Positions 42,345 to 52,043 of a stretch of 64,000 bases of DNA are shown here, piece after piece. The DNA is from Scatosoma sp048465415. Its GTDB lineage: Bacteria; Bacillota; Clostridia; Christensenellales; Borkfalkiaceae. The notes under the pieces were generated by a model that worked only from the letters and a program-made list of their open reading frames with translations, was not told where the DNA came from and searched no databases. The DNA lies in NCBI GenBank assembly GCA_048465415.1, contig DBFWLO010000019.1, positions 248,001-312,000 of the forward strand, in the 5' to 3' direction. Each line of letters begins with the position of its first letter. Within the stretch, counting starts at the first letter, position 1. The position numbers and the translations under genes were made by a program.

Positions 42345-43019
42345 TTAAAAACGAGCTTCGGGGCCGCCTTTGCAGGCGCAGGCACGGGCCTGGGGATAGA
42401 GCGGAAGTTCAAAGAATCCCGAGCAGACTTCCTGCGAATATTCCTGAGCGGGCGGGATCGCGCAATAGCCGTAGGACGGAACCAGAAGCTCCACCTGCAT
42501 GGCGATTTTGAGAATCACGGTCGTGCACATGCTCACCGTGAACGTGTTGTTCGTGGCGTTGAACGTGCCTTCGGGCGCGACCGCGCTGACCACTCCCTTC
42601 ACCGTGAACGGCATAATGGAAGGAGAGGGAACGAAGAGCAGGACGTCCTCGTTGAGCGTCACCGAAGAAGTCGCCTTGCCTTCGACGCCGGCGGCGTCTA
42701 CGTACAAGACTTCTACCGGAATAGTGACGGACGCCTGAACGCGCGCGCACTGCTTGTCGGACTGGCGATCGATGTTGAGATTGGAAACGGCCGCTTCGGA
42801 AGAAAGAGACCTGGCGCTGATAAACGTAAGCGGATATGTAGGGTTGGCCGGAACGAAATCGGTCAGTTGGAGCGTATAGTTTTCAAGCTGCGTCTGCTTG
42901 ATGCAGGCGTCGAATATCTTTTCCGCCTGAATGCATACTTTTTCCGTCAAGCCGTTCAACGGATTTCCCGTGATCGTTCCGGGACACTTATCCGATTGAA
43001 AATTGGAATAAAACGACAT
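42345..43019 (-). CDS. Conserved-looking Cys-containing protein, possibly spore-related
   Basis: The 224-residue protein begins with a polar region, then CPGTITGNPLNGLTEKVCIQAEKIFDACIKQ, a central beta-rich part, and ends CACKGGPEARF. It has nine cysteines, no signal peptide and no membrane segment. I recognise its general look from clostridial proteins of unknown function but cannot name a family. GGAGGT precedes the ATG. About 175 bp upstream the minus strand has CATAAAATA, which fits a sporulation sigma-K -10 (CATANNNTA), while a sigma-A -35 is lacking. With LysM, SpoVB and SpoIIE genes near by, a spore-coat role is possible but unproven. Confidence 0.6.
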   Translation of the reverse strand: MSFYSNFQSDKCPGTITGNPLNGLTEKVCIQAEKIFDACIKQTQLENYTLQLTDFVPANPTYPLTFISARSLSSEAAVSNLNIDRQSDKQCARVQASVTIPVEVLYVDAAGVEGKATSSVTLNEDVLLFVPSPSIMPFTVKGVVSAVAPEGTFNATNNTFTVSMCTTVILKIAMQVELLVPSYGYCAIPPAQEYSQEVCSGFFELPLYPQARACACKGGPEARF

Positions 43020-43225
43020 TTTTACCTCCTGTAACGAAATATTCTCGAAAAAGCCTTCCGGCGCTCATCGACCGGCGAAATCCTGTCCGGAATCTTTCTT
43101 TGTCCGTTCCCGGCCAAAGAAAGCCGACGATTTTCGCCGTAAATTTGCGCTTTGCAACTTTTTCAAGTTCCTCCGTAATTAATTACTTATTATATTTTAT
43201 GACCGCTCCGCGCTTTTTGTGTCCG

Positions 43226-43507
43226 TCAGAGGAACACTTTCATGCCCGGATAGAGAAGGGAAGTCATATTTTTTTTCTCGAAGTTCTCCTCGCTGCCCGA
43301 GAGCAGGTCTTTCGTATCCCCCGCGCGTACCGTATACAGATTTCCGCGAAGATTCGGGATACGTAAAATCTGCCCCTCCCAGACCTCCTTTTTCAGTCCG
43401 TTGAAGCCGATCAGCGCACACTCGGGCAGATGGAACGCCTCCGCGACGGATTTAACCGTCTGCCCGCGCTTGATTTTATAAAATTGAGGAATCACCGTTT
43501 TTAACAT
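43226..43507 (-). CDS. Small LysM-domain protein
   Basis: The protein (93 residues from ATG 43507) contains two LysM-like units: FYKIKRGQTVKSVAEAF...GQILRIP and LYTVRAGDT...LLYPGMKVFL. LysM binds peptidoglycan or chitin, and small LysM proteins are frequent in spore coats. It has no signal peptide with this start; an upstream start (43546 or 43570) adds a short hydrophobic stretch that might act as one. A TATAAT lies only 5 bp before ATG 43507. It is divergent from spoVB. Confidence 0.6.
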   Translation of the reverse strand: MLKTVIPQFYKIKRGQTVKSVAEAFHLPECALIGFNGLKKEVWEGQILRIPNLRGNLYTVRAGDTKDLLSGSEENFEKKNMTSLLYPGMKVFL

Positions 43508-43576
43508 CACTCCATTATATGCGAAGAGAAAAGAAATTATCCTCATAATTCCGAAAGACAGCCCGTACAATAAATT

Positions 43577-45076
43577 ATGAAAAAAAATATCTATCGTACC
43601 GCCGCGCTTGTCACGGGGCTCTCCATCGCGGAACGCGCGCTGGGATTTTTATATCGGATCGTCCTCTCCCGTCTCATCGGTGCGGAAGGACTCGGACTCT
43701 ACCAGGTCGCGCTCTCCGTTTTTTCCGTATTTATCACTATCGGCACGGGAGGTATTCCCATCACCGTTTCGAGGCTCATTTCCAAAAGCAAAGCGGACAA
43801 CAATCCCAAAGGCGAAAGCTCCGCCGTCACGGCGGGGATTCTCGGCTCCCTTATGCTCACCATTCCCGTCTGCATCATCTTCGCCGTCGGCGGGGATAAA
43901 TTTTCTTTTCTCTTTTCCGACGAACGGTGTTTGAGTCTTTTCTCCATTCTCCTCGTAGGACTCGTCTTTTCCTCTATCTATGCGGTCATTCGCGGCAGCT
44001 TCTGGGGTAACAAGCAATTTCTCGCCCCCTCGATCCTCGAACTCGTGGAAGAGAGCGTCATGGTCATCGCGGGCGTTCTGCTCCTTCGGGGCGTCACGGA
44101 CGTATTCGACGGCGCCAAGCGCGCGGCTTTCGCCGTGATTATTTCCTATACCGTCTCCTTCTCTTCCTCTATTATATGCTTTTTCGCACGCAAGGGAAGG
44201 CTCGCTTCTCCCCGCCAACAGTTGAAGCCCCTCTTTTCCGCCGCTATGCCCATCACCGCCGTCCGCGCGGGCGGTTCGTTCGTCGGTTCCGCCGTCGCGG
44301 TGCTTCTGCCCGCCATGCTGATCCGCGCCGGCGCCACCAAATCGGAAGCCTTGCAGATGTTCGGCGTGGTCTCGGGCATGGCGATTCCCATTCTCTCCAT
44401 TCCCTCCACGATCATCGGCTCCATTTCCCTGGTGCTCGTTCCCGAGCTCTCCGAGGATTTCTACCGCAAACGCTACAAGCAGATGGCTAAAAACATCGAA
44501 CGCGGCCTGTCTGTCACGGTCATCGTCGCATGCTTGTTGATTCCCCTCTTTTTCGTACTCGGCGAAGACATCGGCAGAGTTCTGTATTCGGATCAAAGCG
44601 CGGGAGAAATGATCAAAAACTGCTGTTTCATGCTGCTGCCGATGAGTCTGACGATGATCTCGACGGGTATGCTGAACTCGCTGAATTTCGAGAAACAGAC
44701 GCTCGTTTACTATTTCATCGGCGCGGCCGCCATGCTCGCCTCGGTGCTCTTCCTGCCGAAATATATCGGCGTCTACGCCTATCCGATCGGGCTTTCTTTG
44801 AGCTATGTCATCTGCGCGGTGCTCAATCTCATCTTCCTGGCGCGGAAGTGCCCGCTCTCGCCGACGCTCGTCAAAAAGAGCCTGATCGTCTTTGCGCTCA
44901 TGCTGCCTGTTTCCCTCATCGGGCATTTCCTCTCCGCGTTTCTTAACAGATATTTAAGCGCGCTCGCCGCGCTCGGGCTGACTGCGCTCGTCATGCTGCT
45001 CGTAACTTTCGTTTTTTACTTTTTTTGTCACATTTTCTCCTCGCAGCCCTTCAAAAAACTATTATTTCAAAAATAG
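43577..45076 (+). CDS. spoVB: SpoVB-like polysaccharide/lipid flippase
   Basis: The 499-residue protein has about 14 membrane helices and the MOP-superfamily SpoVB signature (AERALGFLYRIVLSRLIGAEGLGLYQ; GGIPITVSRLISK). SpoVB is needed for spore cortex formation, probably flipping peptidoglycan precursors; MurJ/RfbX-type flippases are the alternative. The length fits SpoVB. It shares a short divergent region with the LysM gene. Confidence 0.87.
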   Translation: MKKNIYRTAALVTGLSIAERALGFLYRIVLSRLIGAEGLGLYQVALSVFSVFITIGTGGIPITVSRLISKSKADNNPKGESSAVTAGILGSLMLTIPVCIIFAVGGDKFSFLFSDERCLSLFSILLVGLVFSSIYAVIRGSFWGNKQFLAPSILELVEESVMVIAGVLLLRGVTDVFDGAKRAAFAVIISYTVSFSSSIICFFARKGRLASPRQQLKPLFSAAMPITAVRAGGSFVGSAVAVLLPAMLIRAGATKSEALQMFGVVSGMAIPILSIPSTIIGSISLVLVPELSEDFYRKRYKQMAKNIERGLSVTVIVACLLIPLFFVLGEDIGRVLYSDQSAGEMIKNCCFMLLPMSLTMISTGMLNSLNFEKQTLVYYFIGAAAMLASVLFLPKYIGVYAYPIGLSLSYVICAVLNLIFLARKCPLSPTLVKKSLIVFALMLPVSLIGHFLSAFLNRYLSALAALGLTALVMLLVTFVFYFFCHIFSSQPFKKLLFQK

Positions 45077-45097
45077 AAAATTTGGGCTTCGCAACTC

Positions 45098-45126
45098 TTG
45101 ACAGAAAATGTTTTTTGTTTTAAAAT
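45098..45126 (+). promoter_or_regulatory. Promoter of pgi
   Basis: TTGACA (45098-45103), 17 bp, TAAAAT (45121-45126). Confidence 0.8.
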
Positions 45127-45162
45127 AGAAGTGTTTGAAAATCTCACGGAGGAATTATATAA

Positions 45163-46596
45163 ATGGGCTATAAAACCAAAGAATGGCGCGACGGCATGCG
45201 CGTTACCCTCGATTACAACAACATGACCGAGAAATTTCTCGGCGAACGGGGCTTTACCCCCAAGCAGCTTTCCGCCTACAATATCGCGGCGGCGGCAGCC
45301 TTTCAGTACGTAAAGGAAAACCGGGGCAAAGACGAATTATATATGGGTTGGACGGAGCTCCCCTACAACCAGAAAGAAATTGTTTCCGACATTCTCGCCA
45401 CGGCGAGAAACGTGCGTAAAAAATTCCAGTATTTCGTCGTGCTCGGCATCGGCGGCAGCGCGCTCGGCCCCATCATGGCCTTCAACGCCCTCTGCCACCT
45501 GCATTATAACGATCTGCCCAAATCGGTGAGAAAGGGGCCTAAGTTCTACGTGGAAGATAATGTAGATCCCGTGAGAATGCGCGATCTGCTCGACGTGATC
45601 GATCCCGCCAAGACCTGCTTCAACGTCATTTCCAAGTCGGGCGCCACCAGCGAAACGATGACGCAGTATTTAATTATTCTCGACCTTCTGACCAAGGCGG
45701 GCGTGGACGTGAAAGAGAACGTCATTTTTACCACCGACGCGGCCAAAGGCAACCTCAAAAAGATTTCCGACGAACTGGGCGGCATCAAGAGCTATGTGCT
45801 TCCCGACGGCGTGGGCGGCAGATTCTCCCAGCTTTGCCCGGTGGGACTCCTTCCCGCCGCCGTGCTTGGCATCGACGTCAACGGTCTTCTCGCCGGCGCG
45901 GCGTATATGGACAATGTCTGCCGGTATCCCAGCCCCGCCAAAAACCCCGCTTTGATGTGCGCGGTGCTGCAAGTGGCGGCGATGGAACAGGGCAAAAATG
46001 TCGGCGTGATGATGCCTTATTCGGATAACCTCAAATATCTCGCCGACTGGTACTGCCAGCTTTGGGCGGAATCCCTCGGCAAGAATGTGAAACTCGACGG
46101 TACGCCCTGCAACGTCGGCCAGACGCCCGTCAAGTCCCTCGGCGTCACCGATCAGCATTCGCAGGTACAGCTGTATACGGAAGGCCCCTACGACAAAGTG
46201 GTCACCTTTATTTCTCTGAAAAAATACGCCTGCGAAATGCCCATTCCCCACGGCTGCGAGAACGTGCCGGACGTGGCCTTCCTCGGCGGGCATACGATGG
46301 AAGAGCTCATTCAGGCGGAAAACGAAGCGACCGCTTACGCGCTCACGAAAGCGGGCAGAATGAACTACACCCTGTGGGTGCCCCAGCTCAACGCCTTCAC
46401 TCTCGGCCAGCTTCTCTTCCTCTTTGAATTGCAGACGGCTTACGCGGGCGCGATGCTCGGCATCGACACCTTCAATCAGCCGGGCGTCGAAGAAGGCAAA
46501 AAAGCGACGTTCGCCCTGCTCGGCAAAGCGGGCTATGCGGCTAAAAAGGCGGAACTCGACGCGCAGCCGGAAAAAGATCCGAAATATATCGTCTGA
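45163..46596 (+). CDS. pgi: Glucose-6-phosphate isomerase
   Basis: The 477-residue enzyme interconverts glucose-6-phosphate and fructose-6-phosphate. FVVLGIGGSALGP, NVISKSGATSETM, and the late LLFLFELQTAYAGAMLGIDTFNQPGVE are SIS-fold Pgi signatures. It has its own promoter and terminator, so it is a single-gene unit. A GGAGG lies 7 nt before ATG. Confidence 0.96.
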   Translation: MGYKTKEWRDGMRVTLDYNNMTEKFLGERGFTPKQLSAYNIAAAAAFQYVKENRGKDELYMGWTELPYNQKEIVSDILATARNVRKKFQYFVVLGIGGSALGPIMAFNALCHLHYNDLPKSVRKGPKFYVEDNVDPVRMRDLLDVIDPAKTCFNVISKSGATSETMTQYLIILDLLTKAGVDVKENVIFTTDAAKGNLKKISDELGGIKSYVLPDGVGGRFSQLCPVGLLPAAVLGIDVNGLLAGAAYMDNVCRYPSPAKNPALMCAVLQVAAMEQGKNVGVMMPYSDNLKYLADWYCQLWAESLGKNVKLDGTPCNVGQTPVKSLGVTDQHSQVQLYTEGPYDKVVTFISLKKYACEMPIPHGCENVPDVAFLGGHTMEELIQAENEATAYALTKAGRMNYTLWVPQLNAFTLGQLLFLFELQTAYAGAMLGIDTFNQPGVEEGKKATFALLGKAGYAAKKAELDAQPEKDPKYIV

Positions 46597-46604
46597 CGAT
46601 AACC

Positions 46605-46638
46605 AAAAGCTCTTCTCCCCGCGGAGAAGGGCTTTTTT
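46605..46638 (+). terminator. Terminator of pgi
   Basis: AAAGC-TTCTCC-CG/CGGAGAA-GGCTTTTTT. Confidence 0.88.
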
Positions 46639-46785
46639 ATCGCTCGCGGACAAAGCGGGGAATTTTTTTCCAGAAATTTCGTATAAAACCGATTGCTTCG
46701 GGGAATACTCCCTATTGAACAGGAAAAGCTCGCCTTTACATATAATGCACTAAGGGAGTCTTTTCATACGCGAGAGGTGTTTTAT

Positions 46786-47136
46786 ATGAATGTCAAACGA
46801 GGAGAACTTTACTACGCCGATTTATCGCCGGTGGTAGGCAGCGAACAGGGCGGTATCCGACCGGTTCTGGTAGTGCAAAACGATATCGGAAATAAATACT
46901 CCCCTACGGTTATCGCGGCGGCTGTCACCAGCAAAATCAACAAAGCGAAGCTCCCCACCCATATCGAGCTGCCGTCCGCTTACGGATTGGCGAAGGACAG
47001 CGTCATACTTTTGGAACAGATCCGAACCATCGACAAGCGTCGCCTGAAAGAACGTATCGGCGAACTGCCGCCCTCTACGATGAACCGCGTCAACAAGGCC
47101 ATTCTCATCAGCCTCGGATTCTCGCAGAGTCTTTGA
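46786..47136 (+). CDS. mazF: MazF/NdoA-type endoribonuclease, no antitoxin gene adjacent
   Basis: The 116-residue protein matches the MazF/PemK fold: VKRGELYYADLSPVVGSEQGGIRPVLVVQND at the start (Arg of GIRPV is catalytic in the family) and VTSKINKAKLPTHIEL. ATG 46786 follows GAGAGGTG. Such toxins cut mRNA at short motifs. In Bacillus the mazE antitoxin lies immediately upstream; here pgi with its terminator precedes it and no antitoxin ORF is visible on either side. Confidence 0.92.
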   Translation: MNVKRGELYYADLSPVVGSEQGGIRPVLVVQNDIGNKYSPTVIAAAVTSKINKAKLPTHIELPSAYGLAKDSVILLEQIRTIDKRRLKERIGELPPSTMNRVNKAILISLGFSQSL

Positions 47137-47184
47137 ATTTTCGTTCACCCTGATGTTTTTCATCATCTTCCCCCATATATCCAT

Positions 47185-47218
47185 AAAAGAGCCGGCTCGC
47201 AAAAAGCCCGGCTCTTTT
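47185..47218 (+). terminator. Terminator of mazF
   Basis: AAAAGAGCCGG/CCGGCTCTTTT. Confidence 0.9.
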
Positions 47219-47384
47219 ATGGTTTTCTCCCCTTTTCCGCGCCCGCGCCTAAAAGGATATGCTTTCACTCTTTGCGGCTTCTCCCGTCTTTTCGCCGCGG
47301 AAAGTTAAAATAGCGCAAAAACAGTCAAATTCCGAGCGGGCGTTTTTGTTATAGTGATGTGTGAAAGATATCTCGGAGGGCTCT

Positions 47385-49691
47385 ATGAACGAACGCAAAA
47401 AAATAAATTTTTCCACTGTTCTCCTTTACATACTTCTCTTTACGGCAATGTTTTCCCTCTATCACGTCGGCAGCAACGGCGAGCCGTTTTCGTTGGCGCT
47501 CCTTTACGCCATGCTGACGGCGGGGCTTCACCCCGTCGTTTCCTGCCTCCTTTACGCGGTCTCCGGGCTGTCGGGATTTACGCTGCAAACGTTGCCCGTC
47601 TACGCGGGACAAGCCGCTATTCTTTGTCTCGTCTTTTGTATCTACGGAAAACTCCGCAAAAAAGCGACGGTCGTGCCGCTCGTCTGCATGACGCTTTCGC
47701 TGGCGCTTTTCGTCGCGTTTTCCCCGTTTACACCTTATAATATCCCCTTAAAACTCCCGTTCACGCTCGGAAAAATCACGCAGAAGATTATTCTCGCCGG
47801 ACTCATTCTCCTGCTTTCCGCTATGTTCACCGTAGCCTTGAAAGCGCTGTTGAACAAACTCCTCAAATGCCGGCTCAAAGCGGAGGAAATTATTTTCTCC
47901 GTGCTTTTCTTTGTGCTCGTGGGCGTGGGGATCTGCCGCGTCGTCAGCGTCGTCGCCTACATGGGGATCGCCTTTTTCGTACTGCTCCTCTTCGCCTGCG
48001 CCACGAAAGACGCCACCGCCGTCCTGTGCGCGTTCGCGCTGAGTCTGCCGCCCGCGCTTGTGGGCGGGATCTCCCCCGAACGATTTTTCGTGTACGGCGT
48101 CGCGGTCGTACTGTTCATCAAAATGGGCAGACTGCCCGCCGTCGTCTCGCTGCTCGGAGTATTCTTCGCTTACGGTTATTTCGACGGAATCTACGCCTTA
48201 CAGACCTCGCTTTTGGTGCAGTCGATTCTTTCCGCACTCATTCCTTGTCTTTTATTCCTTCTCATTCCCCCGCCTCTGATTCGGAAAATGGAAAACAAGC
48301 TCGTGTTCTACCGCGAAAAACATCTTTCGCGCATCGCCATCAACCGCAACCGCGCCGCAATCGGGGAACAGCTCTTCGAGATCTCCGGCGTGTTCCGGGA
48401 AATCCAGACGACTTTCGCCGCGCTCAGCACCAACGAGGCGGAAGAGGGCGCGAAAGAATACATACGCGGCTGCGTCATCGAAAGCGTCTGCAAATCGTGC
48501 GCAAACTACCGCACCTGCATGCTCCACGGACTCGAAAACGGGCTCAATAAACTCATCGACGTGGGCTGCGCCAAAGGAAAGACCAGTCTTATCGACGTTC
48601 CTTCCGATCTTGCGGATTCCTGTATCAATCAAAGCGGCGTGCTCTATGCGGTCAACCGCCAGATCGGCGATTACAGAAAGTATATGCTGGAAACGGAAAA
48701 CGCCTCTTCGGGCAGGCAACTTCTCGCCAACCAAGCCCAAGGCGTCAGCGAAATCCTCAAAAATATCGCGCTCGAGCAGAGCGAGCCGCTCAATATCTAT
48801 TCGGAAAAGGAAAAACAGCTCAACGTCGCGCTTTTGAAAGCGGGCATCGTCTGCTCGGAGGTACTGATCGCGGGCGACGACGACAATCTCACCCTCTCTC
48901 TGATCACCTTCGGCAAAGCGGACGTGAAAAAGATTGCCGCCATCGCATCTCACGTACTCGGCACCCATCTCATCATTTCCGAACGTCTGACGCTGAGCAA
49001 GGATAAATTTTGCTGTATCCTGCACAAAAAGCCCTATTACGACGCGGCGTTCGGCGTCGCTTCCCTGACCAAAACGGGCGAAGCCGCGAGCGGGGATACC
49101 CATTCCGTGATCAAGATCGACGAACGCCGCTTCATGATCGCGCTTTCCGACGGTATGGGCAGCGGCGAATACGCGAGACGGATCTCCGAAAGCACCATTT
49201 CCCTCTTAGAGAGCTTTTATCGCGCGAAAATGCCCTCTTCACTGGTGCTTTCCACCATCAACAAACTGCTCACATTCAGCCGTGAGGAAACTTTTGCCTG
49301 CGTGGACATCGCCGTCGTGGATCTCGACAACGGCGCGGCGGATATCGTCAAGATCGGCTCGCCCATGGGCTTTATTCTTTCGGGCAATACGCTGCGGATT
49401 CTCGAAAGCGCTTCCCTGCCGCTGGGGATCCTCGAATCCCTGCACCCCGACACTTCCTCCTATACTTTACAGGAAGACGACGTATTGCTTTTCCTCAGCG
49501 ACGGCATCACTTCGGCGTTCGGCTCGTCGGCGGATCTTTACGAAACCTTGAAAAATATCCCCGCTTCCAATCCCCAGCAACTCGCCGATCTCCTCCTCAA
49601 TAAAGCGGTGGCCCTCTACGGCGGTACGGCAAAAGACGACATGACGGTGCTGGCGGTGCGGCTTTTCAAAAGCCTTTCCGAACCCGTCTGA
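47385..49691 (+). CDS. spoIIE: Stage II sporulation protein E phosphatase
   Basis: The 768-residue protein has about ten N-terminal membrane helices (1-310), a central region with a Cys cluster (VCKSCANYRTCM) and a C-terminal PP2C-type phosphatase (about 555-765) with ALSDGMGSGEYA and KDDMTVLAVR. SpoIIE dephosphorylates SpoIIAA-P and so activates sigma-F in the forespore. CGGAGGG precedes ATG 47385; the frame extends upstream by 8 codons without support. It is the clearest sporulation marker in the window. Confidence 0.94.
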   Translation: MNERKKINFSTVLLYILLFTAMFSLYHVGSNGEPFSLALLYAMLTAGLHPVVSCLLYAVSGLSGFTLQTLPVYAGQAAILCLVFCIYGKLRKKATVVPLVCMTLSLALFVAFSPFTPYNIPLKLPFTLGKITQKIILAGLILLLSAMFTVALKALLNKLLKCRLKAEEIIFSVLFFVLVGVGICRVVSVVAYMGIAFFVLLLFACATKDATAVLCAFALSLPPALVGGISPERFFVYGVAVVLFIKMGRLPAVVSLLGVFFAYGYFDGIYALQTSLLVQSILSALIPCLLFLLIPPPLIRKMENKLVFYREKHLSRIAINRNRAAIGEQLFEISGVFREIQTTFAALSTNEAEEGAKEYIRGCVIESVCKSCANYRTCMLHGLENGLNKLIDVGCAKGKTSLIDVPSDLADSCINQSGVLYAVNRQIGDYRKYMLETENASSGRQLLANQAQGVSEILKNIALEQSEPLNIYSEKEKQLNVALLKAGIVCSEVLIAGDDDNLTLSLITFGKADVKKIAAIASHVLGTHLIISERLTLSKDKFCCILHKKPYYDAAFGVASLTKTGEAASGDTHSVIKIDERRFMIALSDGMGSGEYARRISESTISLLESFYRAKMPSSLVLSTINKLLTFSREETFACVDIAVVDLDNGAADIVKIGSPMGFILSGNTLRILESASLPLGILESLHPDTSSYTLQEDDVLLFLSDGITSAFGSSADLYETLKNIPASNPQQLADLLLNKAVALYGGTAKDDMTVLAVRLFKSLSEPV

Positions 49692-49709
49692 TATTCATTG
49701 ATCTCCTAC

Positions 49710-49750
49710 AAAGAAAAGGGCGCTCCCTTCCGGGAACGCTCTTTTCTTTA
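49710..49750. terminator. Bidirectional terminator
   Basis: AAAGAAAAG-GCG-TCCC/GGGA-CGC-CTTTTCTTT between convergent spoIIE and the zinc-ribbon gene. Confidence 0.9.
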
Positions 49751-49772
49751 TGTGTATGCTTCGGATAAATAT

Positions 49773-52043
49773 TTACTTCGTTTCCGTCTCTTCGGCCGTC
49801 TCGTTCCGCTTCGCCTTGAACACTTTACGGAGCTGGAACACCCCGCCGCATTCGGGACAGCGATAGGCGAACGCGCCTTCCTTAACGGTCAGTTTCGTGG
49901 CGCAGTCGGGACAAGTCACCGTCCACTTTTTCGGCGGAAGGGGTTTGGAAAGATCTTCTTCCGACAAATCGGCCGCTTCGGGATAAGCCGGCTCTTTGCA
50001 CTCTTTACGGGGATATTCATAAGCGTAGGTTTCCATCATCGCCTGCTTGGGCAGAGTCTCTGCGGCGGGCGTATATGCCGTCACTGCCGCGGGCTCGCTA
50101 TGTTCCACGACGGGCGTTTCCGCAACAGAGGTTTCCACTACGCTCGTTTCCGGCGTCTGCGCGGCGGCGGGCGTTTCGGGAGCCGTATCCCTGACAGTCG
50201 GAGCGGGCGCTTCTTGCATAGCGGCGGACGACGCAACAGCGGAATCTTCCGTGATCGGCTGTTTCGCTTTCCGCATCCATTTTTCCGCCAAAGCTCTCTC
50301 GACGGCAGCACGTTCCGCCGCCGCCTTGCTTTCCTTGCGCGCGATGGCCGCCTCGGCGCGCAGGGATTTTTTATCCGCCGCGATGTTCGCCTTGCGTTCC
50401 TTCAAACGGCGTCTTCTCTCCTCTTCCGTTTCGGGAACCGCCGGAGCAGCGGGCGCGGCGGAAGCCGCTGCCTCTTCTTGTTGCCCGGCGGGCGTTTCCG
50501 TCGCCTCGTCCTCCGTTCTCATCTCGTTTTCCGCAGATTCTTCGGCGACGGGTTCCTGCACGTACTGATAGGGATCAAAGGGACGATACGGCCTGCCGTT
50601 TGCCCAATAGGAGGGCGGCGTATATCCGTAGCCGTAAGGATTGGCGTACGAATTGCCGTAAGGACTCGCATAGGAGTAGCCGTACACCGGCTGCGTGCCT
50701 TCCCGGGCTTCGGGCGCGGGAGGCGTCTGCGGCTGCATGGGCGCCATCATCTGCGGCCCCGCGATCATGGGCATAACCATCACCGGCTGACCGTTGGGCT
50801 GCATGAACACTGCGGGCTGCGTGATGCACTGCAAAGGAATATGATACATCGCGGGAACGTTCGCGGGCGCTTCGGGCGCTGCCGCTTCGGCGGCTTCGCT
50901 CCCGGTCTCCGCCGACGCGGCAAGGGGATCTATGGTCTGCCGGTCGAAATCGATCTCTGCGTCTGCCTCCCCTTCCGCCGTCGCTTCCGCGGGCGCTTCG
51001 GCAATCTTACCCTTCGCGTTGGGAAGTCTGCACATGCAGAACTCCTCGACGACGGCCGCCAAAGCGACGACCGCGAGATACAAAGTCCCCATCGTGGGCA
51101 CGATTCCGTCCCGCTTGGTGCTCGCAAAATACATCAGACCGAATAACGCGCCGGCCGTTACGAGGATAAAAATGGAGAATATGCGGAAATTTTTCATACC
51201 GGCCGCTTCCGTGCCGTCGCGGTCGAATTCCGTGGTCGCCGTGGCGTGCTTTACCAGCACGAGCGTCCAGATGCAGATCAAAAGCTGCAACAAGGGCGCG
51301 ACTCCGTAAAGGAACAAATCCATTTTAGCGCCTTTGAACAGATCGGAGAAGGCGTTGTTTTCCAGCCATTTCAACGCGTTGAGCATCAAATTGGTGTTGG
51401 AAAGGAAATACATGATAAGCCCCACGAAAACGAACTGCGCCAGATTGCGGAAGAAGGGAGCGAGTCTTCCGAGCGTGCGTTTTTCTTCCGCCACGTTTTC
51501 GCCGACCGTGAACCGGCTGACGTTGCCGCCTACCAGTCCGCACCAGAAGTGAAAGATGAATCCCACCGCAAGGGCGATGTAAAATAAGTTGGTGAATCCC
51601 GCGCCCGCGATCAGATGGATCATGAAACCGAAGACGATGATTACGCAGTATGTACCGGAGAAAATCTTCCCCATGTCGTCCATCGCCATCATGTTGCGGT
51701 TAAAACCGTTGATTCTCGAAGCCTTCTTCTTGAACAAACGCCCCAAACATGCCAGCGAACGGATCACATTGATGACGACGGTGAGCAGCAGCAGGGCGTA
51801 GATACCCGCGACGAGAACGTTGACCGCTACGGGGATCGCAGAACCCTTGATATTTTTAAAGTCCAGAAACGGCCGCCAGAAATTGACGACGCTCATATTG
51901 CCGACCGAAGTGCCGTAAAGGAGAGGCGCGCAAGCAAAAGCGGCGAGCGCGATCGTGGCGATCAGATAAAGCATACCGACGAATTCCGCTTTGGAATGTA
52001 CTTTTTGCACGCGCTTTTTCAAAGTGACGGATTTATCTTTCAT
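49773..52043 (-). CDS. Membrane protein with C-terminal zinc ribbon
   Basis: The 756-residue protein has roughly eight N-terminal membrane helices (1-320). A long low-complexity stretch follows, rich in Ala, Glu and Pro and with a Tyr/Pro/Gly-rich part (YGYSYASPYGNSYANPYG), then an Ala/Lys/Glu helix region. Near the end is a zinc ribbon CPDCATKL...YRCPECGGVF. I do not recognise the family. It is coupled by a 4-bp overlap to the upstream secreted protein gene. Confidence 0.65.
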   Translation of the reverse strand: MKDKSVTLKKRVQKVHSKAEFVGMLYLIATIALAAFACAPLLYGTSVGNMSVVNFWRPFLDFKNIKGSAIPVAVNVLVAGIYALLLLTVVINVIRSLACLGRLFKKKASRINGFNRNMMAMDDMGKIFSGTYCVIIVFGFMIHLIAGAGFTNLFYIALAVGFIFHFWCGLVGGNVSRFTVGENVAEEKRTLGRLAPFFRNLAQFVFVGLIMYFLSNTNLMLNALKWLENNAFSDLFKGAKMDLFLYGVAPLLQLLICIWTLVLVKHATATTEFDRDGTEAAGMKNFRIFSIFILVTAGALFGLMYFASTKRDGIVPTMGTLYLAVVALAAVVEEFCMCRLPNAKGKIAEAPAEATAEGEADAEIDFDRQTIDPLAASAETGSEAAEAAAPEAPANVPAMYHIPLQCITQPAVFMQPNGQPVMVMPMIAGPQMMAPMQPQTPPAPEAREGTQPVYGYSYASPYGNSYANPYGYGYTPPSYWANGRPYRPFDPYQYVQEPVAEESAENEMRTEDEATETPAGQQEEAAASAAPAAPAVPETEEERRRRLKERKANIAADKKSLRAEAAIARKESKAAAERAAVERALAEKWMRKAKQPITEDSAVASSAAMQEAPAPTVRDTAPETPAAAQTPETSVVETSVAETPVVEHSEPAAVTAYTPAAETLPKQAMMETYAYEYPRKECKEPAYPEAADLSEEDLSKPLPPKKWTVTCPDCATKLTVKEGAFAYRCPECGGVFQLRKVFKAKRNETAEETETK

